Positions 6,916-14,147 of a stretch of DNA of 19,752 nt are shown here, one piece after another. The position numbers and the translations under genes were made by a program. The stretch comes from Coriobacteriaceae bacterium (lineage in GTDB: Bacteria; Actinomycetota; Coriobacteriia; Coriobacteriales; Eggerthellaceae), in the NCBI GenBank assembly GCA_015062635.1, contig SUUF01000009.1:1-19752 (forward strand). Reading direction: 5' to 3'. Numbering within the stretch: the first letter of the stretch is position 1; each line of letters opens with the position of its first letter. The notes under the pieces were generated by a model. The model was not told where the DNA came from and did no database searches. It saw nothing but the letters and a program-made list of their open reading frames with translations.

Positions 6916-9525
6916 CTACTGGCGCGCGCTGGCCAACGCGACCAGGGCGCGCAGGCGTTCCCGTGCGTCGGCGATGTCGGCTTCGCGTGCCTGCCAGGTC
7001 CAATTGCCCTTTGCCACGCCGGGCGTGTTCATACGGGCGTCGTCATCCAAGCCCAAGATGTCTTGCAGGGGCAGCACCGCGACGGGCGCGTCGCATGTCA
7101 CGACGCTCTCGATGAGGGCATCGGCCACCTCGTGCGCGTCGCGCTCGGGATACCGCGCTTCCGCATAGCCCACGATGGTCTGGTTGTCGTGCGTGCCCGT
7201 GTAGGCGATCTTGCCGGGACGGGGCTGGTAGCCCGAAAGCGGGTCGTTGCCGTCGACGAACTGCACGATGTCCATGCCCGGGAACCCGCAGGCAGCCACC
7301 AGGGCGCGCACGGCAGGCGTGATCATGCCCAGGTCTTCCGCGATAATCGGCAGCGGGCCGAACTTCTCGTAGGCGGCGCGGAAGAACGCGAGGCCCGGAC
7401 CTGGCCGGTAGGTTCCCGCCGTGGCCTTCTCGCCTTCGGGGATGCAGAAATAGCGGCAGAAGCCGATGAAGTGGTCGAGGCGCACATAGTCGTACAGGTC
7501 GAAGGCGCGTTCGAGTCGGCGCATCCACCACTGATAGCCGGTGCGCTGCAAGGCGTTCCAGTTATACACGGGGTTGCCCCATATCTGCCCTTCGACGGTG
7601 AAGGCATCGGGCGGACAGCCGGCCACCAGGGCGGGCATGCCGTCAGGCTCGAGCTGGAAGATGCCCGGGTTCGCCCATACATCGGCGCTGTCGGCGCTCA
7701 CGTAGATGGGCATGTCGCCCACGATCTGCACGCCGCGCTCGTTCGCGTATGCGTGCAGGTCGTGCCACTGCTTCTCGAAGATGAACTGCAGCTGACGCCA
7801 TTTCTCGGTGAGCGCGTCGAGCTCGGGGTCATCAATCGTGAGGTTCGGGGTGAACTGCCGGTAGGCCTCGGGCCACTCCTGCCACAGCATCGCATCGCCA
7901 TAGCGCTCCTTCAGGGCCATGAACGCGGCATACGGCTCGAGCCAGTCGGCTTCCCGCCAGCAGAAATCGAGATACTCGGCAGTCGGCTTGAAATCGGCGA
8001 GCGCCGCGATGCCGCCATCGATGAGGCGCTCGTTTCCCGCGAAGGCGCTGACGCCGGCGTAGGGACTGCCGTATTCGTCGGTCGGATTCACCGGGAGCAC
8101 CTGCCAGTAGCGCACGCCCGCATCGGCGAGCCAGTCGACGAAGGCCTTGGCGTTCGCGCCGAGCGTGCCCAGGGGCGGTAGGACCGTCTCTTCGGCAGGG
8201 GCGTCGTCTTCGGATTCCGGGCTTTCCGGGTTGGCCGTCGCGGTATCGGCTTCGGGGGCGGTTGCCGCGATGCGCGGCGCGGCCGCCGGCGCGTCGGCCG
8301 GGTCGGCCGCATCGTCTGCCGGCAGGCTCGTGATGTGCGCGAGCACGCCCAGGCCGGCTGGCATCGGCTTCTCGAGGAGCGGTTCCGGATGGAAGTAGAG
8401 GATGGCCGAACCCAGCTGGTACAGGTGCGTCATGGCGTAGCGGTCGGCTTCGCCGGCGCTCGGCGCAGTCGCTCCCGCCTCGCCGCTTTCCACGATAGGC
8501 ACGGCGTATCCCGAGATTATCTCGGTCACGTGTTCTGCAACCAGGGGAATGGGCACGTCGTAGGCGTGCTGGAGCGAGCGGTTGACGAGCACGCAGGCGG
8601 CGGTGCCGTTGTCGCCGAGATGCCAGATGCCCGCGACGTCGCCGTTCACCGCGAAGCAGCGGCAGTTATCGCCGCGCAACAGCGGGAGCGTGCGGCGCAG
8701 GTCGAGCGTGTTCTGGATGATGGCCTCGCAGTCGGCATCCACGTAATCCCAGAGCGGCCACGGTTCGTTTTCGGCGTCTTCGGAGCGTTTGAGCGGCCTC
8801 GGGAAGGCCGGTTCGCAGGGCAGCAGCATTTGCAGCAAGCTCGCGCACCACAGACGGCCCTTGGCGAGTCCCGCGAGGCTGGGGTCGAGGGCCGCGATGT
8901 CCTCGGCCGTGAATGTCGTGTCGCGTTGCGTGCGGATGCCCGCAAGGCAGGCCATCACGTCGGGGCAGCTCGCGCCGTCGAATACGCCGAAACGGCGCTT
9001 CAGCAGGTCGATCGGGTAGTTTTCGCGGAAGGTCTCGAGGGTCTCGGCCAGGTAGCGGGCGTCGACATCGCCGCGCAGGAAGCCGAACACCGCGTCGACG
9101 AAGGGGCGGTCGAGCTCGACCTCGAGTTCCTCTTGCGCGCGCGCACGTGCGCCGTCGTCGAATACGGTGAGCTTGAAGCTCGGCGGCTCCCAATCGCGCA
9201 TCGCTCCCGGACCGCCGAATTGGCCCTCGCGCGCGCCGTAGCGCTGCGTGCGTCCATTCGCCTCGGTGATGATGAACTGGTACCACACGACGCCCGCCGC
9301 CTGCGGTTCGAGCGTGGCATGATACCGCTGGGAGCCGTTGTCTGCAGCTTCGCCGGCCGTCATGGCATAGAGCGATTCCCCTTCGCCGTCGATCCAGGTG
9401 CGCAGCTGCACGTGTGCGTCGGGCGCATCCCATAGGTCGAGCGAGAGTTCCACCGCTGTGCCCAATTCGATGGCGCCGTATGGCGTTCGGTACTTGATAT
9501 TCCTCGAATCGTGAAACGCTCTCAT
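6916..9525 (-). CDS. malQ: 4-alpha-glucanotransferase (GH77) fused to a decayed GH13-like region
   Basis: This 869-residue protein transfers or disproportionates alpha-1,4-glucans (maltodextrin or glycogen use) and should be cytoplasmic. Residues 10-125 resemble the beta-sandwich N-domain of neopullulanase-type enzymes (VQLRTWIDGEGE, then VVWYQFIITEANGRTQRYG). Residues 140-385 resemble only the back half of a GH13 amylase (ETFRENYP; LWCASLLQMLLP; DLRRTLPLLRGDN; CVLVNRS), with no intact catalytic Asp/Glu. The GH77 domain starts at GVLAHITSLP (393-402), is split by a 45-50-residue Ala/Pro/Glu insert, and continues at LGTLGANAKAFVDWL. Its catalytic set is intact: nucleophile D684 (VRLDHF), acid/base E730 (IIAEDLG), D780 (GTHDN). 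The start at 9525 has AAAGGG 5 nt upstream; an in-frame ATG at 9792 would run through the intergenic region and is rejected. It is first in the malQ-tlyA-DUF2974 unit. Confidence 0.9.
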   Translation of the reverse strand: MRAFHDSRNIKYRTPYGAIELGTAVELSLDLWDAPDAHVQLRTWIDGEGESLYAMTAGEAADNGSQRYHATLEPQAAGVVWYQFIITEANGRTQRYGAREGQFGGPGAMRDWEPPSFKLTVFDDGARARAQEELEVELDRPFVDAVFGFLRGDVDARYLAETLETFRENYPIDLLKRRFGVFDGASCPDVMACLAGIRTQRDTTFTAEDIAALDPSLAGLAKGRLWCASLLQMLLPCEPAFPRPLKRSEDAENEPWPLWDYVDADCEAIIQNTLDLRRTLPLLRGDNCRCFAVNGDVAGIWHLGDNGTAACVLVNRSLQHAYDVPIPLVAEHVTEIISGYAVPIVESGEAGATAPSAGEADRYAMTHLYQLGSAILYFHPEPLLEKPMPAGLGVLAHITSLPADDAADPADAPAAAPRIAATAPEADTATANPESPESEDDAPAEETVLPPLGTLGANAKAFVDWLADAGVRYWQVLPVNPTDEYGSPYAGVSAFAGNERLIDGGIAALADFKPTAEYLDFCWREADWLEPYAAFMALKERYGDAMLWQEWPEAYRQFTPNLTIDDPELDALTEKWRQLQFIFEKQWHDLHAYANERGVQIVGDMPIYVSADSADVWANPGIFQLEPDGMPALVAGCPPDAFTVEGQIWGNPVYNWNALQRTGYQWWMRRLERAFDLYDYVRLDHFIGFCRYFCIPEGEKATAGTYRPGPGLAFFRAAYEKFGPLPIIAEDLGMITPAVRALVAACGFPGMDIVQFVDGNDPLSGYQPRPGKIAYTGTHDNQTIVGYAEARYPERDAHEVADALIESVVTCDAPVAVLPLQDILGLDDDARMNTPGVAKGNWTWQAREADIADARERLRALVALASARQ

Positions 9526-9907
9526 GAATACCCTTTCCAAGTCGATGAATCGCATCGACAGTTTCGTATGTTTGCGCACTGCTTGTTCGGCCGCGCGGGG
9601 TGGTGCTGGTTGTGCGGGATCGGTGCCGGCATCGGGGTGGGGCCGCCAAGCGGCCGTTCCGCGCAAGATTGTTACAGGATACACCACGCCGAGAAGAAGG
9701 CAAAAGGAGCGTCCCGCTGCGCCGGACGGGAACGAGTTGTTGTGGGGCAATGACCGCTCGCCCGTCCATAGACGAAAATGTGGCATTGTCACTCGGATAG
9801 CGCCTGAAGATGCGATAGATTATTACCATCAGGTAACGCGGGTCCGAGGGGGTATGGTCGCATGCCCAGCTTGCATCCGTGAAAAATTCGGTTTGGAGGT
9901 TGGCGCG
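9526..9907. promoter_or_regulatory. Divergent promoter region between malQ and gap
   Basis: This 382-nt spacer must hold the promoters of both central-carbon genes. On the minus strand a TTGCCT-16-TATCCT pair in the 9665-9710 area is a weak malQ promoter candidate. On the plus strand TTGTCA lies at 9786-9791 but has no -10 at 17 nt. A small inverted repeat TTACC-ATCA-GGTAA at 9823-9836 could be an operator or a short hairpin in the gap leader. The open frames that cross this region in both directions have no start signals and no recognisable protein content. Confidence 0.45.
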
Positions 9908-10939
9908 ATGATCAAAGTAGGCATCAACGGTTTCGGCCGCATTGGTTCCCAGACGTTCAGGGCTGCGATGCGATCCGACGATATCGAGGTTGTGGCCATC
10001 AACGCCCCGGGGCATCCCGCATCCCAGGTGGAGTATTTCGTGAAATACGACTCCGTGCATGGTCGTTGGCCGGGCGAGGTGAGCTGCGACGACGAGAAGG
10101 GGCTGCTGTGGGTTGACGGCAAGGAGATCAAGATCCTTTCCGACAACGTGTACCGCGATGCCTCTAAGATTCCGTGGGGCGAGCTTGGCGTGGAGTACGT
10201 CCTCGAGTGCACGGGCGTTTATCTGACCAAGGAAAAGGCCCAGGGCCATATCGACGCCGGCGCGAGCGTGGTCGTGATGTCGGGTCCCGCCAAGGACGAC
10301 ACCCCGATGTTCGTCTGCGGCGTCAACCTCGATGCCTACACGCCCGACATGCAGTTCGTCTCGAATGCATCCTGCACCACCAACTGCCTGGCCCCGCTGG
10401 CCAAGGTCGTCAACGACAACTTCGGCATCGTCGAGGGCCTCATGACCACCGTGCATGCCTCCACGAACTCCCAGTCGCCGGTCGACGCCTTCACCAAGCG
10501 CGATTGGCGCGGCGGCCGTTCCATTTACAACAACGTGATTCCCACGAGCACCGGTGCCGCCAAGGCCGTCGGCAAGGTCATTCCCGAACTTGCCGGCAAG
10601 CTCACGGGCACCTCGATGCGCGTGCCCGTGCCCGATGTGTCCGTCGTCGACCTCACCTGCCGCCTGGCGAAGCCTGCGTCGCTCGATGACATCGCGCGCG
10701 CCATCAAGAAGGCGGCGAAGGCCGGCCCGATGAAGGGCGTTATCGGCTACACCGAAGAGAAGGTGGTCTCGACCGACTTCCGCGGCCAGGAATATACCTG
10801 CATCTACGATGCTGATGCGGCAATCGCGCTTACCGATTCGTTCGTGAAGCTGTTCGCGTGGTACGACAACGAGACCGGTTTCTCGTGCAAGATGCTCGAT
10901 CTTACCCGCCACATCGATTCCGTGCGCAAGGCTCAGTAA
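9908..10939 (+). CDS. gap: Glyceraldehyde-3-phosphate dehydrogenase
   Basis: This 343-residue glycolytic enzyme oxidises and phosphorylates glyceraldehyde 3-phosphate. The NAD(P)-binding motif is GINGFGRIG (5-13). The catalytic Cys is C156 in SNASCTTNC and the general-base His is H183 in TTVH. STGAAKAVGKV and WYDNETGFSCK fit the substrate-binding and C-terminal blocks. The start at 9908 is fixed by GGAGG at 9895-9899, 8 nt upstream; an open frame continuing back to 9524 is not used. Unusually, the residue after INN/IND-type N32 is A33 (INAPG) where NAD-specific enzymes carry Asp, and the D193-A194-F195 segment differs from the common Leu-Pro or Gly-Pro. Cofactor preference may therefore be relaxed. 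It is monocistronic, followed by a strong terminator. Confidence 0.96.
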   Translation: MIKVGINGFGRIGSQTFRAAMRSDDIEVVAINAPGHPASQVEYFVKYDSVHGRWPGEVSCDDEKGLLWVDGKEIKILSDNVYRDASKIPWGELGVEYVLECTGVYLTKEKAQGHIDAGASVVVMSGPAKDDTPMFVCGVNLDAYTPDMQFVSNASCTTNCLAPLAKVVNDNFGIVEGLMTTVHASTNSQSPVDAFTKRDWRGGRSIYNNVIPTSTGAAKAVGKVIPELAGKLTGTSMRVPVPDVSVVDLTCRLAKPASLDDIARAIKKAAKAGPMKGVIGYTEEKVVSTDFRGQEYTCIYDADAAIALTDSFVKLFAWYDNETGFSCKMLDLTRHIDSVRKAQ

Positions 10940-10965
10940 CCGCTTCGAACGCACGATTGCAACAA

Positions 10966-11001
10966 GCGCCCCCGGTTGGCCGATGCCGCCGGGGGCGTTT
11001 T
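10966..11001 (+). terminator. Rho-independent terminator of gap
   Basis: CGCCCCCGG at 10967-10975 pairs perfectly with CCGGGGGCG at 10989-10997 around a 13-nt loop, followed by TTTT at 10998-11001. It begins 27 nt after the gap stop codon. This is the clearest intrinsic terminator in the window. Confidence 0.85.
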
Positions 11002-11099
11002 GGTTGTTCGGCGTGAAGGGCGCTGTTCCAGGGCGGATGAGCCTGCTGTCCGGTTGATGTTTTCGCCATCTGCCCCGTTTGAGTCCAGGGGCAAATGAA

Positions 11100-11105
11100 T
11101 ACAAT
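11100..11105 (+). promoter_or_regulatory. -10 box giving a near-leaderless EamA transcript
   Basis: TACAAT at 11100-11105 lies 8 nt before the ATG at 11114, so transcription would begin at or within about 2 nt of the start codon. No Shine-Dalgarno can fit. A weak -35 (TTTGAG, 11078-11083) lies 16 nt upstream of the -10. Confidence 0.5.
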
Positions 11106-11113
11106 AGCGGGCT

Positions 11114-12013
11114 ATGGATACGAAGAAAGCCACGATATGCGTGATAGCGGCCGGTGCGCTCTGGGGATGCATCAGCCTATTTGTGCGCGCGCTGAACGCG
11201 GCGGGCCTTTCCGCCATCGACATCAGCTGCGTGCGCATGGTGGTGGGGGTTGCGTGCATGCTGCTGGTGCTGCTGGCGGTCGACCGCGACGCACTGCGCA
11301 TTCGCGTGCGCGACCTTTGGTTGTTCGCGGGGACGGGCATCGTGTCGGTGACGTTTTTCAACTGGTGCTATTTTACCTGCATCGAGCTTTCCGAGGTGTC
11401 AATCGCGGTCGTGCTGCTGTACACCTCGCCGGTGTTCGTCATGCTCATGAGCGCGCTGTTCTTCAAGGAGCGCATCACCGCGCGCAAGCTCGTGGCGCTT
11501 GCCTGCACGTTCGCGGGATGCGTCTTGGTGGCGGGCGTGGTGGGCACGGGCGTGCAGATCGGGCCGCTTGCGCTGGGCATGGGCGTGGCGTCGGGGTTCT
11601 TCTACGCGCTGTATTCCGTTTTCAGCCGTGTGGCGCTGCGCCGCTACGACCCGCTCACCATCACGTTCTACACCTTTGCTATGGGGTCGGTGGCGTGCCT
11701 GCTACTGGCTGACCCGCCTGCCATCGCGGGCACGCTTGCGGCAAACCCGCAGGTCATCTGGTTATGCGTGGGCATCGGCATCATGTGCACGGTGCTTCCG
11801 TACATCTTGTACACCATCGGCCTGCGCGGCATGGAAACGGGCCGCGCCGCCATTTTGGCGACGGTGGAGCCCCTGGTGGGTGCGATTATCGGCATCTTCG
11901 TGTTCGCCGAGAGCACCGACCTGGCGAAGCTCGCTGGCATGGCGCTCATTTTGGCAGCCGTCCTGGTGCTGAACACCGGCCAGAAGCATAGGGGCTCGGC
12001 CGACGCGTCCTAG
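11114..12013 (+). CDS. EamA-family (drug/metabolite superfamily) membrane transporter
   Basis: This 299-residue protein has ten hydrophobic segments arranged as two EamA repeats (roughly 5-135 and 150-290), typical of the drug/metabolite transporter superfamily. The first segment carries the usual G-x-L-W-G pattern (AAGALWGCISLFVR). The first repeat ends with SPVFVMLMSALFFKERIT and the second with EPLVGAIIGIFVFAEST, the characteristic 'Pro...Glu' ends of EamA helices. It sits in the cytoplasmic membrane; the substrate (amino acid, metabolite or drug) cannot be told from sequence. There is no Shine-Dalgarno, and a -10 box lies 8 nt upstream, suggesting leaderless translation. Its stop overlaps the stop of the convergent OLD-like gene in a shared CTAG. 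Confidence 0.9.
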   Translation: MDTKKATICVIAAGALWGCISLFVRALNAAGLSAIDISCVRMVVGVACMLLVLLAVDRDALRIRVRDLWLFAGTGIVSVTFFNWCYFTCIELSEVSIAVVLLYTSPVFVMLMSALFFKERITARKLVALACTFAGCVLVAGVVGTGVQIGPLALGMGVASGFFYALYSVFSRVALRRYDPLTITFYTFAMGSVACLLLADPPAIAGTLAANPQVIWLCVGIGIMCTVLPYILYTIGLRGMETGRAAILATVEPLVGAIIGIFVFAESTDLAKLAGMALILAAVLVLNTGQKHRGSADAS

Positions 12014-13293
12014 CTTTCGAGCGCGCGTTTCAGGATGGTCCCCACTTCGCGCACGAACTCGCTGTGCGGCGTGAGGTGCGCGGCGATGTTCTCGGCGATG
12101 GCGGCCTTGATGCCGTTTTCGCTCGCGGGCTTCGCGGCTTGCACGCTCGCGAAGAACGCGTGCTTGTCGGCCTTGGGCGGCACGGTGCCGAACAGCTCCT
12201 GCAGCAAATCATCGGGGGCATACAGTTCCACGCAGTCGCGTACGAGGGCGTACTTGCCCGTGCGCTCGTCGGGCGCGGTGTCGCCGTCGACGATGGCCAC
12301 GCACTTCATGCCTACGCCTGCCATTTCGCGGCGCAGCTCGTCGATGTTCGTGCCTCCGGCGGGAAGGATGTTCACGCGGTTCCCGAAGCCGGAAAGCTCG
12401 GCGGCCTCCTTGTACCAGGGCAGGTCGTATTTTCCTTCTACCAGCAAAAACGCCTTGCCTTGCCCTTCGAGCCCGCGCAGGATCGTGGCCATGTTGCCGT
12501 CGGGGTTGCTGCCCACGGGCACCGTCACCTCGCGGCCCATGTGCTTCATCACCTGGCTCGAGCGCGTGGTCATCAGCACTTGGCCCACGTGCTGCTCCAA
12601 GCTGCGTATCACCTTTTGGTAATCCATGCTGGCAAACGCATGCTCCATGTCGTCGATGCCCAGCACCACGTTATCGTATTGGCTGCCCACGAGCATCGCG
12701 TAAGTGAGGTTCTTGCTGTAGCCCAGTTCGGCGCCGGCGACCGGCACGCCGTTGTTCAAGATCGTGAAATCGACCGCTCGCGCGGGCTTCACGCGCGGAA
12801 CCGCCGTGACCGGCGAATTGCGCTTGGTCTCGGCGGTGCCCACCACCGACAGCACCTCATCCATGGCGTGCTTCGCGACTGCGGCCAGCTCATCGGCCAG
12901 GTGCGGCGGCAGCAGGCTGTCGGCCTTGGCCTGCGCGAGCTCGGTGAGGATAGTCGCGCTCGTCTTGTTCGTGGCTGGCAGGTAGATGTAGTGGATGGCC
13001 TCGACTTTCTTCCAGTCTGCGGCTGGCGTGCGGCTCTTCACCTGGTGCGTTTTATGCGAGAACGTCTTCTTGAAGGTGGTGCCGTCGTAGCGGATGCCGA
13101 TGGCGACGTCTTTGCTTGGGTCGCGCACTTGCGTGCTGTCGATGGTGTCGCGGTTGAAGAACAGGTCAAGCGCCTGCAGCACCGATGATTTGCCCGAGTC
13201 GGTTCCGCCGGCGAACACGACGTGCTCGCCGTTGAACGTGAAGGTCTGGTTTTCCCAGGCGCGGAAGTTTTGGATGAACAGGCTTTGCAGCAT
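12010..13293 (-). CDS. OLD-like ATPase with C-terminal TOPRIM domain
   Basis: This 427-residue protein combines an ABC/SMC-type ATPase with a TOPRIM nuclease-like domain, as in OLD-family proteins, some of which act in phage defence. The N-terminus (LQSLFIQNFRAWENQTF) leads into Walker A G29-G-T-D-S-G-K35-S36 and VLQALDLFF. Walker B is VVLGIDD (D214, D215, with the usual Glu replaced by Asp). The switch position reads MTTRSS, with Arg where ABC proteins usually have His. The TOPRIM region has E286 (LLVEGKYD), PAGGTN (311-316) and the acidic DGD at 336-338. It is shorter than classic OLD proteins (about 550-600 residues), mostly through a short ATPase half. No UvrD-like partner is adjacent. 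ATG 13293 has GGGG 8 nt upstream. A DNA repair or regulatory role is an alternative to defence. Confidence 0.75.
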   Translation of the reverse strand: MLQSLFIQNFRAWENQTFTFNGEHVVFAGGTDSGKSSVLQALDLFFNRDTIDSTQVRDPSKDVAIGIRYDGTTFKKTFSHKTHQVKSRTPAADWKKVEAIHYIYLPATNKTSATILTELAQAKADSLLPPHLADELAAVAKHAMDEVLSVVGTAETKRNSPVTAVPRVKPARAVDFTILNNGVPVAGAELGYSKNLTYAMLVGSQYDNVVLGIDDMEHAFASMDYQKVIRSLEQHVGQVLMTTRSSQVMKHMGREVTVPVGSNPDGNMATILRGLEGQGKAFLLVEGKYDLPWYKEAAELSGFGNRVNILPAGGTNIDELRREMAGVGMKCVAIVDGDTAPDERTGKYALVRDCVELYAPDDLLQELFGTVPPKADKHAFFASVQAAKPASENGIKAAIAENIAAHLTPHSEFVREVGTILKRALES

Positions 13294-13896
13294 GCGCGTG
13301 ACCCCGTTTCGCTCGATGCCTTCACCCGATGATACCGCGCGACGCGGGTTTGCAAGCCGAGGTGTGGGCGTGGGTCTTCGGCTGAGTCGCCGGGAATGCT
13401 CCCTGGAACCTGACAAACCCACCTGTCATGTCGACAGCCCCCGATGCACCGATGCATCGTTTCCTCGTAGCCTTCGTAACATCGCGCGCTATCTACTTGG
13501 CGAACCCGCCCCGGGAATCGCCGGGCCTTGCGGAAAACTACCGACCATGGGCGGTCCGGGCATCCGCGACCTCGGGTTTTGGAACGGACCGGGCCCATGG
13601 TCGGTAATTCCGGCTCGCACGGCGGCCCCGGGTTGCGTGACTGCCGCGTCAATGCAGGTCGCGAATCGTGAAAGGCGAAGTTTGCCCGCTGATTGCCGAG
13701 TCCTGGGAAAGGCGGGGTAAAGCGAGCATTGGCAGATTATCAGGCAGGTAGGGACCGGCGAATGTCGTCGCGCCCTGCGAAGGGATGCGAACAGCGGCGG
13801 AGGCGGTATGGAGCGTCCGATAAACGGTACGAGTGAAATACGCAACAGCGGTTCAATGCACATGATGCGAATACGCGGAAGAAAGGCGGTATGCGT
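13294..13896. other. 600-nt non-coding stretch with several inverted repeats
   Basis: Open frames here lack starts, coding character and recognisable motifs. The stretch holds CGATGCA-CCGA-TGCATCG at 13442-13459 (followed by TTT), TGACA/TGTCA arms near 13410-13430, and a much larger inverted repeat at 13536-13609 listed separately. It must contain the promoter of the OLD-like gene (minus strand) and the leader of the small gene at 13897 (plus strand). No tRNA or known riboswitch pattern was recognised. Confidence 0.4.
13536..13609. repeat. Large inverted repeat (23-25-nt arms, 26-nt spacer)
   Basis: The left arm 13536-13558 and right arm 13585-13609 pair along TACCGACCATGGGC and GGTCCG. Pairing is interrupted only by a 2-nt bulge (13591-13592) and one mismatch near the outer end. 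Read on the minus strand the structure is followed by GTTTT, so it could end leftward transcripts; read on the plus strand it has no U-tract. It lies in a non-coding region roughly equidistant from genes on both sides. A small mobile element remnant, a leader structure or a protein-binding site are alternatives. Confidence 0.6.
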
Positions 13897-14094
13897 ATGG
13901 AAAGGTACCTGGTAACCAGCAGGCAACGGGAAAAAGACGGAGCTCCGCGCACGGTGACCGTGGAGTGTTCCACGGCGAGCATCCCTTCGCCGGAAGACAT
14001 CGATGCCGGCCGCGAGATCTTGGCGCGATTCGATGGGTTCGCGTTGCTGCTGAACGAAGGCGACCGCATCGTGCGCATGGGGTGCGAGCGATAG
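13897..14094 (+). CDS. Small conserved-looking protein of unknown function
   Basis: This 65-residue protein is not recognised. It begins MERYLVTSRQREKDG, has an Arg/Lys-rich first third, then PSPEDIDAGREILARFDGFALLL, ending in an acidic-basic tail. Codon third positions are mostly G or C, as in neighbouring genes, which supports real coding. The start at 13897 has AAAGGCGG about 7 nt upstream; a second ATG two codons earlier (13891) sits too close to that site. It has no membrane segment or signal peptide. A probable terminator follows, and the preceding 600 nt are non-coding, so it looks monocistronic with a long upstream region. Confidence 0.55.
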   Translation: MERYLVTSRQREKDGAPRTVTVECSTASIPSPEDIDAGREILARFDGFALLLNEGDRIVRMGCER

Positions 14095-14114
14095 CGCGGT
14101 TGTTTGCGAAGAGT

Positions 14115-14145
14115 GCGGGCGGGCTCGGCTTGCCCGCGTCTCTTT
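14115..14145 (+). terminator. Terminator after the small gene
   Basis: GCGGGC at 14115-14120 pairs with GCCCGC at 14132-14137 around an 11-nt loop, followed by GTCTCTTT. It starts 20 nt after the stop of the 65-residue gene and ends just before the stop codon of the convergent gene. Confidence 0.5.
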
Positions 14146-14147
14146 AC

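Noticed and set aside
6157..8181. 674-residue plus-strand frame
   Set aside because: It crosses tlyA, the gap and malQ on the opposite strand; both real genes have complete catalytic motifs.
9526..9792. N-terminal extension of the GH77 protein to ATG 9792
   Set aside because: The extension has no domain character and would start inside the gap promoter region; ATG 9525 has a good ribosome site.
9524..9907. N-terminal extension of GAPDH back to ATG 9524
   Set aside because: GAPDH normally starts at the Rossmann strand; ATG 9908 has a GGAGG at proper spacing and the extension looks non-coding.
8666..11104. 812-residue minus-strand frame
   Set aside because: It spans the gap gene, its terminator and part of malQ in the wrong frame.
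12064..13188. 374-residue plus-strand frame
   Set aside because: Shadow of the OLD-like gene; His/Val/Arg-rich with no motif or ribosome site.
13038..13926. Minus- and plus-strand frames across the non-coding gap
   Set aside because: Composition is Arg/Pro/Cys-rich without motifs, starts lack ribosome sites, and the large inverted repeat lies in the middle.
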